DNA of 64,000 nt, taken from positions 25,641,850 through 25,705,849 of the forward strand of contig NC_036456.1 in assembly GCF_002775205.1 (NCBI RefSeq), in the 5' to 3' direction. Position 1 is the stretch's first letter, and each line of letters opens with the position of its first letter. The position numbers were made by a program, and so were the translations under genes. This document shows, piece after piece, positions 25,617 to 35,520 of the stretch. The notes under the pieces were generated by a model that was not told the DNA's origin, searched no databases, and saw nothing but the letters and a program-made list of their open reading frames with translations. The stretch comes from Xiphophorus maculatus (taxonomy: Eukaryota > Chordata > Actinopteri > Cyprinodontiformes > Poeciliidae).

Positions 25617-28140
25617 TAACTACTTACATTTACATAAGTAACTTTTTTGAAAACATGTACTTTTAAGAATGTTTTTACTATTTTGTACTTGAATAATTTT
25701 TTATGAAGTATTTCTACTTTTACTTGAGTAAACTTTCTGGATTCTCTACCCACTGAATGAAAAACAAACATGTTTTTAAAAAAACAACTGTTACGGCTAC
25801 TCTTGCATGATAACAAGTTTCCAAAAACCAAAAGGTGCCAGAATAGTTTCTAGGAGGAGGTTTTCGACTCATCCAAAACAAAAAGCACTCGCGGAGAGTT
25901 TCCTGGTTGCAAAATGTGAGCTTTCTTTACGTACAAAAATAACAGAAACACTCTCCGAATTGACTTTCAAAAAATGTAAAAATAAACTTTATTTGGTGGT
26001 AGAAAAACTATTTCACTCCTTAACCAAACAATCAGATCAACCACAGCAGCTGTTTCTGCTTGTTATCACAGCAGGAGGCTTTCTGACAAGGAGGAGGGTC
26101 TAAGCAAAACAAATAAATAAGCAAGTAACAACAGATCTACCATTCACATAACTTAAAAACAAAACATAACAAAAAAATAATAATTAATCTAATTCTTAAT
26201 AGGCTCCAACAACAACAGATATGATCACTTTCCAGCACATTCAGAAAACTGGTCCAACAAGGAAATGCACAGTACACTGGATTGGTTTGTTTTTCTGTTT
26301 TCTTTTGCTGAGGTCACAAAACGGGCAGAGGGCAAATTAGGGTAAAGATGGCCTGAAAAATTCATTTCTGTAGGTTCAAAAGAAAGTGTAAAAAATCTGA
26401 GAATATTCTGAGAAACAAATTCAAATGCACAAGAAAGGAAACAAATAAACCAAGAAACTAAACTAAAAGTGGTGAACTATATGGCAACACCTTAGTACCA
26501 ATAATGAAAATAAAGAAATTACGTAAACCTGCCAATATATGGCAAAGAAAATCAAAACAAAAGCAGCAATAAATCATGAACACTGTTGCTTCTGCATCTT
26601 AAATTAATGATGAATAAACATGTTTACATTTTATATATTAGCTTAGCACAAGTTCAGCCCAAAATAGTAGTCTAGAGTATCTATGTCCAAGATACTCTAG
26701 ACTACTATTTACTATATTTACTACTGCTTTTAGGAGACACAATCTTTCACCACAACACAATAAATCTTACAACAGAATATAAATATTTTTTTAAATCTCG
26801 AGGCTCACTGTAGGACCCAGACAGTGTCTAGTTTTTGATGACAAAAACAGAAGTAGAAGACAAGTCCAATGTTCATCATTCTTTAGAGGTTCTTTCTACA
26901 TTTGACACAGATTTCCCCATTTTGTCTGCAAATTTCTGTTAAATCGATTCGTTGAAGTAAAATCCTTCTTTGCTCGGATTAGTCAATGTCAAAAGACTTT
27001 TGAAAAACTCCATGGAGCTTCATGATGCCAGGATTTTAAAAGTGACAGAATATAAACTACGTCAAATAAATTGGCTTGGATGACAAAATGTTTGAACATA
27101 AATACATATTAAGGCTTTGAACGTTGATGCGTTAATAAATTAACAAGTTTATTTATGTAAAAATCAAGTTATAATTTTATGTAAAAATCAACTTGTTTGA
27201 TTGTTACTTTTTTCAGCTTGAACTCGCCATCTAGTGGAGCAGAAGTGTAATATTAATCACATTTCCTATTTTAGTCACAGTGTGCAGAAAGGCAAAGAGG
27301 ACTCAATGCAGAGACGCAGCGGCGGGGAACAGATTTGTTGTTTTAAATTTTAAAAATCGACAAACAAAAGAACGCATGAAAACCACAAGGAACACAGGAA
27401 GCCAGTTATAACGGGATTAAACGAGAGGAACCAGCCAGGAGGAATGGGAAAGAGGTAATTAAATGCTGAAACAATCGACCAGATTGATTGACTAATAAGT
27501 TGCAGGTGTGATGGGAGGAGAGAGAGAGAGAGGGAATGGCACAGGGGGCGAGGGAGAGTACTCAACAGGAAAAAGCTAACATAAAAGAATAACTACAGTA
27601 ACAAGGAATATAATAAGGAACATAATAAACTAGAATCACCGAAGGACTGTGAGGACTTTAGTTCAGTGACTGAACTATACTAAAGTAAAATAGAAACAAA
27701 ACTGATCTAATAAAATAGAAGGAATACAGAATAAACCAACTCAAAAGCAATTCAAACAACCCAGGACACAACAATATTCACCTAAACTATTTTCTCCCAC
27801 TCAGAGTTAGTTCACAGCAACATGTTACACAGTATTTGTGCTGCGTTCAGCAACACACAGTCATACTGGTGTGCAGCAAATTTCACTTTAAAAGATACAA
27901 ACAAAGGAAAGTTAGCCAAAAAATAATCCAAAAATATGAATTAATCAGATATAAAACTATAATTACATATGTAATTTAATCAACAGTGAACAAAATGTGA
28001 ATAAAAATTTGTGATAAAATAGTGTGAAAATGATCCGTTTTAGAGTATATAACGGCACATGGTTTTATAATATATAGTATTTTTCTAAAATATCCATCAC
28101 AATCAGCTAAGGATTAATAGAAGAAATGTTATATAACTCA
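25617..28140. other. Intergenic DNA, diverged paralog of 55500-57650
   Basis: No gene found. Patches such as 'caacagatatgatca...ttccag' (26215 and 55518) and 'cgccatctagtggagca' (27227 and 57423) align with the 3' flank of B2, so this is probably the 3' flank of an older B-type copy. It includes a perfect hairpin at 26662-26710 and a mobile-looking stretch near 27290-27780 without clear ends. Confidence 0.5.
26662..26710. repeat. Perfect hairpin, 21-bp stem, 7-nt loop
   Basis: Left arm 26662-26682, loop atgtcca, right arm 26690-26710. The paralogous site at about 56590-56660 reads 'gagtatctgtgtccgagatgcc' and is not palindromic. Confidence 0.9.
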
Positions 28141-28149
28141 CCACTAGGT

Positions 28150-28465
28150 GTCACTGTTGTTATAAACTCAGGTGATCCATTTCTTCTGACCTTCAATGTA
28201 ATTCCTTGTCTAATGAGTTTATCTAATAAGTAAAACCAAAACAGTTTTCAGATAAAATATATACATATAAAACATATTTTAGAAAGGAAACTAAACTGTG
28301 TCTGCCTGATGGAAATCAGAGTTGCTCTGTCAAAGAATAGATGTATGTTTATAGATGTAAATAAAGAAATTATGAATGAAGTCACTGACAAACCCGTCCT
28401 GGTTCCAATTACGCATTAAAACTGACTTCTCTACTGAAGTTGCAGTCGCTGCTCCTCAAAACGCC
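28150..28465 (-). pseudogene. Possible relic of the last two exons of a B-type gene
   Basis: On the minus strand, about 28228-28150 translates as DKLIRQGITLKVRRNGSPEF, close to the family's last exon ([19 protein letters not shown]). About 28455-28393 translates as TSVEKSVLMRNWNQDGF and ends at a GTCAGT donor, the same donor sequence as the penultimate exons of A1, A3 and B2. No other exons lie nearby. The sequence is much more diverged than A1, A3 and B2 are from each other, so it would be an old copy. Chance similarity is not excluded. Confidence 0.4.
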
Positions 28466-28842
28466 ATTTCTATTCGCTTAGCTTTCTTTTTGTTAGCTTC
28501 CTTCGTCCTGTTATGATTTTTGAGACGGTACTGTAGGCTACCATTGCTCAACAACTTTAAAATCGATCCATACATGGCGGCATCCATTATTACTTCCGTA
28601 AACAGTGCGCTGACGTGTGACGTAATTAACGTTCGTCTACTGCGCATGCGGGTCGCTTTGGGATCGTCAACATTCACATATCTTCCTAAAATAATGGCTT
28701 CTTTTTTGCCAAAAGTGTTCTTGAATCAATAATTAAATTATTAATAATAATAATTACCACCTCAATCTTTCCACAATATATTTTAGGCAAAATAAACAAA
28801 TAAATAAAAATCCAATTTAAGCTAAACATCTAAATTGAGTAT

Positions 28843-29881
28843 GGGCTCTTTGCACCTCAGCTTCCGCGTTCGGGGAAAAGTGGCTCCATCGTTTCCGATC
28901 AATTGAAACTTTACACTGGGTGTTTGCAGGGCTTGTCCAAGGTAACAATTAATGATGTACATCGATCTGAAGCCCCAACAATAAGCTGGAGAAAGGTTTT
29001 AAGATGTTCGCCTCGTTATACATTCACAGATACAAAGGTGAGTTTTACTTTCTTTAAACTTTGTGGCTAACATTAGCTTTAGCTTATGCTAGTAGGCAAT
29101 ATTCTCTGACATTTTTCTTGTAAAAACGTGCTATTTAAGTATCTAAACATTTTTCATCCATTCTAACGGACAATGTTTTTACCTTATTTTCAAGTATATT
29201 ACATGCGTTTATTGTCGTTAGTATCAGAGACCAAGTAACGGGGATTTTACGGTTCAGGCTTTTTGCTTCTAAAGCCTGAGGAACAACAAGCCCATAGCTT
29301 AACAGTAGAGCAGCTCTGGTGTCAGAGTTCTAGTTCAGCTGACTGTTCAGGTTTAAAGTTGTTGCTTTTAGAAAAATATGGCCGTGTTCCTTAAGGTCTC
29401 TATGTTATTTCATTTTATTAGCTTTGCATGCTTCTTGTGAAGCAGGACGGTGTTTACAGCGGTGTGTACAGGCGGATCAGTTGCTCTGCTGTCTGGCTCT
29501 GGTCTGCTCTCTCGTTCCCATAAACTCTCTTTCAGGCTGAATACAGAAGTGATTCCATGGAAATAACACAGGAGGCTCCTTTACCTTCTGCTTTAGGCTG
29601 AAGAAGCTGATCCGGAGTGAAGTGAAGGCTGTAAACTTTGCTGTGCAGCGTTAGCTTTAACTGGTAGCAACGAATATCTACAAGCCACCGTATTCTTAAT
29701 TCAGGGCCGCTTGGAAATCCATGAAAACATAAAAACCCATTATATTAGGAAGACAACAAAGTGCATAGTATTGTTTTATTTGTATCTGAAATACGACTTT
29801 GTCTTTTCTAGCTGTCATGGAAACTCAAAGCGGAAAAAAGAGAGACGGTTGTGACGTCAGTGCAGCAGGTGCAAAGAGCCC
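28843..29881. mobile_element. TIR element with AT target duplication (ISL2EU/Harbinger-like)
   Basis: Perfect 15-bp inverted termini, GGGCTCTTTGCACCT at 28843 and its complement ending at 29881, flanked by AT on both sides (28841-28842 and 29882-29883). The interior is more CpG-rich than its surroundings and has exon-like pieces (ATGTTCGCC ... aaaggtgag at about 29003-29045; a 'tttctag|ctgtc' acceptor near 29810), perhaps transposase exon remnants. No long ORF. Family assignment rests on TIR and TSD only. Confidence 0.65.
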
Positions 29882-30241
29882 ATTGCCACCTGATGGGTGA
29901 ATATAGCTATAGATTTTAAAGTACTACTGTGCACTTTAACTTTTCCAACTAAATTACTTTTTAATAGTGCTGGGAAAAAATATATTGCAAATTCTTTGTG
30001 TCAGGTCTAAATACCTATTAAACAAACACAGGAAAGACAAGAGAGTTAGATTCTTTGTTTCTCGCGAGGAGAGCAGACAGAGATGTGCTTTCAGTTACAA
30101 ATCTCCAAACTGCTCTGAAACACATCTGCCTGCTTCCTCTTTTTTATTGCTTTCAGTGTCCCTATCACAGAGAGCATTGCAACCCCAAGGGGGTGGGGTT
30201 AACAATTCATCACATGGTTTCAGCGCTAAATAACATTCACT
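29882..30241. other. Intergenic, nothing recognised
   Basis: Short open frames at 29967-30233 and 30055-30384 run into the adjacent MITE and have no recognisable domain. Confidence 0.4.
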
Positions 30242-30249
30242 ATCTAGAC

Positions 30250-30474
30250 CAGGGGTGTCAAACTCCAGTCCTCAAGGGCCGCTGTCCTGCAACTTTTAGA
30301 TGTTCCTCTGCTGCACCACACCTGAATAGAATAATTAGGTCATTAGCAAGGCTGGGAGAACTGATCTACACAAGGAGGAGGTAATTAAGACATTTCATTT
30401 CAGTGTTTTGTAGCTGTGGCACATCTAAAAACTGCAGGACTGCGGCCCTCGAGGACTGGAGTTTGACACCTGTG
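30250..30474. mobile_element. hAT MITE, copy 1 (225 bp)
   Basis: Termini CAGGGGTGTCAAACTCC and GGAGTTTGACACCTGTG are inverted. The element is flanked by ATCTAGAC at 30242-30249 and 30475-30482. This is a very common short repeat family of fish genomes. Confidence 0.88.
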
Positions 30475-30482
30475 ATCTAGAC

Positions 30483-30706
30483 CAGGGGTGGGCAATCCTG
30501 GTCCTCGAGGGCCGGTGTCCTGCAACTCTTATATGTCTTCCTGGTCCAACACACTTGAATCCAACAGCTGAATCACCTCCTAAGTGCAGTGAAGTTCTCC
30601 AGAGTCCTGCTAACGACCTCATTATTTGACTCAGGTGTGTTGAAGTAGAGATAAATCTAAAAGTTGCAGGAGACCGGCCCTCGAGGCCTGGAGTTGCCCA
30701 CCCCTG
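30483..30706. mobile_element. hAT MITE, copy 2 (224 bp), a different subfamily
   Basis: Termini CAGGGGTGGGCAA and TTGCCCACCCCTG are exact inverted repeats. It is flanked by the same ATCTAGAC (30475-30482 and 30707-30714) that flanks the neighbouring MITE. The minus-strand ORF 30425-30718 is just this repeat. Confidence 0.88.
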
Positions 30707-30714
30707 ATCTAGAC

Positions 30715-31175
30715 ACATGTTATCTACACTCTACATCCCTTTTGCTCCAAGCACGGCGTCGAATCGGACACGTTGTATAGCTTCAAAGCAACGGCTTTGT
30801 AGCACAAAGAAGCACCAAGCAGAGTTTATTGTCAGGCTTGTAAAACTCTGCTGGGAGCAACTAACACCTCCATCTCTCAGGGAGTCCTGCTGAGAATATC
30901 TGTCACCTCTCTCTTCCAAGGAGGGATTAGGAAGGAATAAGAATTAATTAACACACAGAAACATTATCTAAATGTAACTACAAGGCTACATGATACAACG
31001 AATATTTGATAATACTAATAATACAATTTACCCAACACTTTGTTATCACAATAAAACTCTACTCAGTGTGTGTATTGAGAACAAGATAATCATGCTCAAT
31101 GTTTAATATTTAACATTTCGCAACTGCTATTAAAAAGAAATAACAAAACTTTAATCTGAATATTAATTTCTAGAT
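30715..31175. other. Unassigned intergenic DNA
   Basis: No gene recognised. A minus-strand 62-aa frame at 30731-30919 has no known motif. Confidence 0.4.
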
Positions 31176-31250
31176 TGAGAGACCACCGTCAGCCCAATAA
31201 CAGGGAAACCTCAAGGTTGTGTGCTCGGCCCTCTGCTTCTCACACAGCAG
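31176..31250 (+). mobile_element. Tiny LINE reverse-transcriptase fragment
   Basis: Translates as TTVSPITGKPQGCVLGPLLL, the conserved 'PQGCVLGPLL' block of LINE reverse transcriptases, then runs into a stop. Only this block is recognisable. Confidence 0.6.
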
Positions 31251-31395
31251 TGAATTTACAGATAAGGCCTGAAAATGTACTTTATGGGTGGTTTCACTGT
31301 TGAGGGGCTCATTTATTGGAATAATGATTCAAAGAACAGGGAGGAGATCCACCTGTAAGACTTTATATAACAATAGTAAAGCATATGTGTATATA

Positions 31396-31424
31396 TATAG
31401 AGAGAGAGAGAGAAAGAGAGAGAC
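31396..31424. repeat. TA/GA microsatellite
   Basis: 'tatatatatagagagagagagagaaagagagagag'-type simple repeat upstream of the USP-like gene. Confidence 0.85.
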
Positions 31425-31824
31425 CAGAAGAGAAGCTTGCAGTCCTGATTATAAAAAAAAATGTATTAATATATTTCTTTTAAATAAAAAAACACCGACT
31501 CCAAACAACTTCATAAAACAACTTCAGTCGCTCAGTTCAGTACTCCCGTCCCTCACTTCAAGTCATGGCGCCTCGCATGATTAAGTGTCGCCGTTGCAAA
31601 GGGGCAATAGTTTGGGTCATGCAGATCTGATCTGATCGTTTCCATAGCAACGAGCAGAAACAAGACATTCCCCCAGTGACCTCATTGTAGTTATGACCTC
31701 ATCTATGACAAGGGGCTCTACATCAAAGAACATCTGAGGTTATGAATGCTTGTGTTTCAAAACCTCAGTTCATATCCAAGCAACTCTTCGAACCTCAACA
31801 TTGTTTCTCGCAAGGATTTTCAGG

Positions 31825-33867
31825 ATGGCAGAGATGTTGGTCGGCATGTTTTTTCCCCTGGGTTTTGGCCTTGGATATTTAGCTACCACCGGTATAAAGA
31901 GAGTTTTTGACAAACTACTTCCTGGCAGCGATTTAGTACAAAGAAGCTCTCAGGATGAGAGCACTTTTTCTGAGTATGATGCATTTGACGCATTTCTTTT
32001 CAATCCTTCACCAACTGAGAAGCAAACCTCCCCGGCTGGGGAGGTCGACAAAAGTAGCTCTCAGGATGAGAGCACTTTTTCTGAGTACGATGCATTTGAT
32101 GCATTTCTTTTCAATCCGTCTCCAACTGAGAAGCAAACCTCCCCGGCTGGGGAGGTTTGCTTCACTGAATACGATGTTTATGAGTCTTATATTTCTTATC
32201 CTTCTCCAACTGAGAAGCAAACTTCCCCGGCTGGGGAGGTTTGCTTCTCTGAATACGATGTTTATGATTCTCATCTTTTTGATCCTTCCACAGTTGGAAA
32301 GCAAACCTCCCCGGCTGGGGAGGTTTGCTCTGAAACAGAGACAGTTGAGTCTGAAAGCTCAACTTCTGCTTTGAAGAAGACGACATTTGAAGAAAGTACC
32401 CATGAAGAGAGCGCCGTGCAGACCACTGTTATAGGGAACGATTTCTCTAATCTTCCCAAAGATCAAGCTTCTGTGGCTACAGAAGTTTGCTTTGAAACAG
32501 AGACAGTTGAGTCTGAAACCTGTGTTGCTTTGAATAAGACATTTGAAGAAAGTACCCATGAAGAGAGCGCTGACCAAGGGAACGATTTCTCCAATCTCTC
32601 AATGGAACCAACTTCCCCGGCTGAGGATGCTTGCTCTGTCGATGAGAAAGTTCTCTCAGAAACAACAGATGTCATAAAGAACCAAGTCCGCAAAAATGAA
32701 GAAAGTGACATTGACAATTTTTGTACGTTTTCCAACTCTTCAAAAAATGGTTGGATTAACGCCAGTTTTCAAGGCATACTGAACTTGAATTTTACCAGAA
32801 AGTGCCTTTCTCAGAATCCCCAGAAGTTTTTTGAATCGTCATCAGCCACACCATTATGTGCCAGTCTCATCTCTACAGCCGTTCACAATCCGGGGAAATA
32901 TTTTTCCCCACTGGAAATGTACCGAGTTCAGGTGGAACTGAGAGAAAGTGAACTGTCGTCTGACTTGGGTAAAGACTATCAAACTTCAAACTTACTGGAA
33001 GCTATTATAGACTGGCTAAATTCAAGTGACAGAAACATGGATATGCTGATGAACAGTGAGAAGACCTGCGTAAAGTGTAAGGGAGATTTCCTAGACCTCT
33101 TGAACAGCAGTCCCCTTGTTATTCTCCCTGCACTTCCTTTCAACACCATCGCCTCTCTGTTTAAGTTTTGGATGGATAACAGTAGGGAAACTCACTGTTC
33201 AAACTGCAAGTCAGTCTTTAAAAGGAAACACTTCCTAAGTAACAATGAAGCGATAGTCTTGTTCCTGCGACAGTCGGCCAGGTGTTGGAGTCCAACAGTG
33301 ATTCCAAATGCAACGCTTGACGTGCCCGGACAAAGTGGAAATCAGCTGTACCATCTTTCCTCCATCATCTGTTGTGATCCTGAGCTGATCCACTTCTGCA
33401 CCTACCTGATCCGTGGACAACAGATATTCAAGGCTGATGACGACGGTGTTAGGCCTGCAGGTGGCCACGGCAAGCAAGACATTCATGAAAGGGGATTTGT
33501 CTACATTTATGAGAAGAAAACACCAAATGTGACGTCCTACCCTGCTCTCCCTCTCCAAAGCAGCCAGGCAGTTTTTCTGCGGGAGCCAGAATCGTTAAAA
33601 GTTGCTGAAAACAAGACAGAAACCGTTTCTGAGGCTGTAGGGATCGTGAAAGAGACAGAAGATGTGTTTAGTCACCTAAAGAGTGTATGGGAATATATAT
33701 ACAAGAATATATATAGATGGGAGTCATTGTTGTTAATTTTGTGTTTATTTTGCATTCTCATGGTTATTATTAGCTTTTGTGATTTTTTCATGTTTTTATT
33801 TTTTCTAATTTCTGTCTGTGGACTTACTTATGTGTCGGCAGCATCATGCCAAGCTTTGGATGCTTAG
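31825..33867 (+). CDS. Intronless USP-like protein, predicted catalytically dead, with C-terminal membrane segment
   Basis: 680 aa from the first ATG (31825; context AGGATGG fits Kozak; the upstream in-frame stretch lacks an ATG). Residues 1-24 are hydrophobic. Residues 41-170 hold four repeats ending TEKQTSPAGEV or similar, the first two almost identical (37 aa). Residues about 300-580 look like a ubiquitin-specific protease: KNGWINASFQG aligns with the NTCYLNSxLQ Cys box but has Gly309 at the cysteine position; DYQTSNLLEAIIDWL fits the NDAHEFL helix; C415xxC418 and C458xxC461 fit the zinc ribbon; LYHLSSIICC...H523...FKADDDG fits the His/Asp end. Residues about 634-675 are strongly hydrophobic. 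A role in ubiquitin binding or as a membrane-anchored pseudoenzyme is inference. It lies in an array where B2 has nothing comparable, so it may be a retrocopy. Confidence 0.72.
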   Translation: MAEMLVGMFFPLGFGLGYLATTGIKRVFDKLLPGSDLVQRSSQDESTFSEYDAFDAFLFNPSPTEKQTSPAGEVDKSSSQDESTFSEYDAFDAFLFNPSPTEKQTSPAGEVCFTEYDVYESYISYPSPTEKQTSPAGEVCFSEYDVYDSHLFDPSTVGKQTSPAGEVCSETETVESESSTSALKKTTFEESTHEESAVQTTVIGNDFSNLPKDQASVATEVCFETETVESETCVALNKTFEESTHEESADQGNDFSNLSMEPTSPAEDACSVDEKVLSETTDVIKNQVRKNEESDIDNFCTFSNSSKNGWINASFQGILNLNFTRKCLSQNPQKFFESSSATPLCASLISTAVHNPGKYFSPLEMYRVQVELRESELSSDLGKDYQTSNLLEAIIDWLNSSDRNMDMLMNSEKTCVKCKGDFLDLLNSSPLVILPALPFNTIASLFKFWMDNSRETHCSNCKSVFKRKHFLSNNEAIVLFLRQSARCWSPTVIPNATLDVPGQSGNQLYHLSSIICCDPELIHFCTYLIRGQQIFKADDDGVRPAGGHGKQDIHERGFVYIYEKKTPNVTSYPALPLQSSQAVFLREPESLKVAENKTETVSEAVGIVKETEDVFSHLKSVWEYIYKNIYRWESLLLILCLFCILMVIISFCDFFMFLFFLISVCGLTYVSAASCQALDA

Positions 33868-33871
33868 CATT

Positions 33872-33920
33872 AAATTTAATTACAACTGGTGAAACGTATT
33901 TACCAGTTGTAATTAAATTT
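33872..33920. repeat. Perfect hairpin, 19-bp stem, 11-nt loop, just after the USP-like stop
   Basis: Left arm aaatttaattacaactggt (33872-33890), right arm its exact complement (33902-33920). It starts 5 bp after the stop codon, so it would lie in the 3' UTR. Confidence 0.9.
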
Positions 33921-33949
33921 CCTGTTTCAGTTTAAAAATATTTTATTGA

Positions 33950-34425
33950 TCACAAAGAAAATTAAATGTTCAAGATTCCTCAAAGAGCCATTGAAGACAA
34001 GACAATCCCAAGACAATCGGATGAAGAGGATGGTCAAGATTGTCCCTAATGTTCTTGATCCTATGAAGAATCCTTCTCTGCATGACCATCTCCAGAGGTT
34101 TCCCAGAACCGAACCAGTCTTCTTTACCAGGCTGTTGAGCGTTTTTAGGTCCCTGGCTCAGATGCTGCTGCCCCAACAGATGGCGCTCTCAACAAGACTT
34201 ATAGAAGATCTGCAGCATGTTGAAGGACCTTAGCTTCTCCAGAAGTCCAGTCGGCTCTGTCCTTCTCATAGACGCTTCCCTGTTGCGTCTCCAGTCCAGT
34301 CTGTGGTCCAGATGAACATCGAGGTGTTTATATTCCTCAACCACCTTCACTTCTTCTCCCATGATGGAAACAGGCTTTGATCTAATCCTGTTCCTCCTGA
34401 AATCAACAATCATCTCCTTTGTTGT
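33950..34425 (-). mobile_element. LINE reverse-transcriptase fragment
   Basis: The minus-strand frame 34413-34189 (MIVDFRRNRIRSKPVSIMGE, VVEEYKHLDVHLDHRLDW, LLEKLRSFNMLQIFYKSC) is the C-terminal part of a LINE ORF2 related to the fragment at 863-1722. The downstream part (34188-33960) is frameshifted but still shows WRWSC-like and LSWDCLVFNGSL-like remains. Confidence 0.75.
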
Positions 34426-34539
34426 TTCAGGTTCTTTCTCAGGCTTCCTCCATCAGTCCAAAAAGATTTTGTGCAAATTTGATAATGAATTGGCAATGGA
34501 AGAAAATTTTAACTTGTTTATAATAACAATGATAACAAA

Positions 34540-34858
34540 TAATAATATTAATATACCAATATTATTATATTAGTATTAATATTAGTATATTAGTACTTAT
34601 ACATATATATTTAGTATTTAGTACATAATATTAAATATATATATATATAAAATTTAATGTACTAAATATTAAATATTTAGTACATTAAATTACAAAATAT
34701 TTGGTATTTAATACTAAATATTTTGTATATATATACTGTATATATATATACAGAGAGAGAGATATCTACATCTATAGATATATCTATATATAGATCTATA
34801 TCTATATACAGATATAGATAGATAGATCTATATATGTATATAGATATATGTAATTCAT

Positions 34859-34904
<46 letters not shown>
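34540..34904. repeat. AT-rich microsatellite tract
   Basis: Long runs of ta, tatc/gata and imperfect palindromes built from 'tatttagta' and its complement, ending in an uninterrupted (ta)n at about 34861-34903. Homology between B1 and B2 stops at its right edge. Confidence 0.9.
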
Positions 34905-34905
<1 letters not shown>

Positions 34906-35491
34906 CATGAACTTTAGCCAGACTTACACGGCCCTGAAGCAGGTGTTGAATTTGAAGGTGGGGGTGTTGCTTTAGCTGTAATCACAGTTGGGGGTTTTGT
35001 TGTTGTAGTAGGTATAGAGATTTAAGCGATAAAACCAGCTGACCAACTCTTCTGGAGCTCTGCTGCGGTTGCTAGATGTGGGTCAATGCCTGCTGATTTG
35101 TGACGTTTGAAACAGTTCATTTTCCAGGCACCAAAAAACTTAAATTTACTTCTGAAAAAAACCATCTGGGTAGTTTTAATTAAGCACTTTGGCTGTTACA
35201 TGCTAAATATGAATTTGATATAGTAAATCCACTTTAAATTGTACTTCATGTGTACACAACACAGAGCAGATATGACAGGGGATTTGACTGTAGGGCATAA
35301 AGGACAGAAAGACAAAGAAATAAATAAAAACATCTAGAATGTAGCAGAATTACCTCAGAGCTGGGAGGATGGTTGTCTGCGGTGATGTGTTGGCTTTGCT
35401 GATGTCAGATCGGATCCTTAGTTCAACATTAGTCACAGCTTTCCAGTTTATGATATTCTGTATGTTACTTAGCCAGTTTCCACTTGCAAAT
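34905..35491 (-). pseudogene. B1: deletion remnant of a B-type gene
   Basis: Exon 3 is complete at 35491-35354 (138 nt) and reads the same as B2 exon 3 (63529-63392), with GT-AG sites. To its left, intron 3 sequence matches B2 from 62683 rightward. It is then joined near 35015-35025 to the 3' end of the mucin exon (34928 to about 35013, with the same GTAAGT donor as B2 at 58237). Exons 4-8 and nearly all of the mucin repeat are gone, so no B-type protein can be made. Confidence 0.85.
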
Positions 35492-35520
35492 CTACAATGA
35501 AAGTTTTTGTCATAACTAAG

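Noticed and set aside
30425..30718. 97-aa minus-strand ORF
   Set aside because: Lies over the second hAT MITE and its TIRs.
31750..31824. Upstream extension of the USP-like protein by 25 residues
   Set aside because: The extension has no ATG (opens with TTG). The first ATG at 31825 has a good Kozak context.
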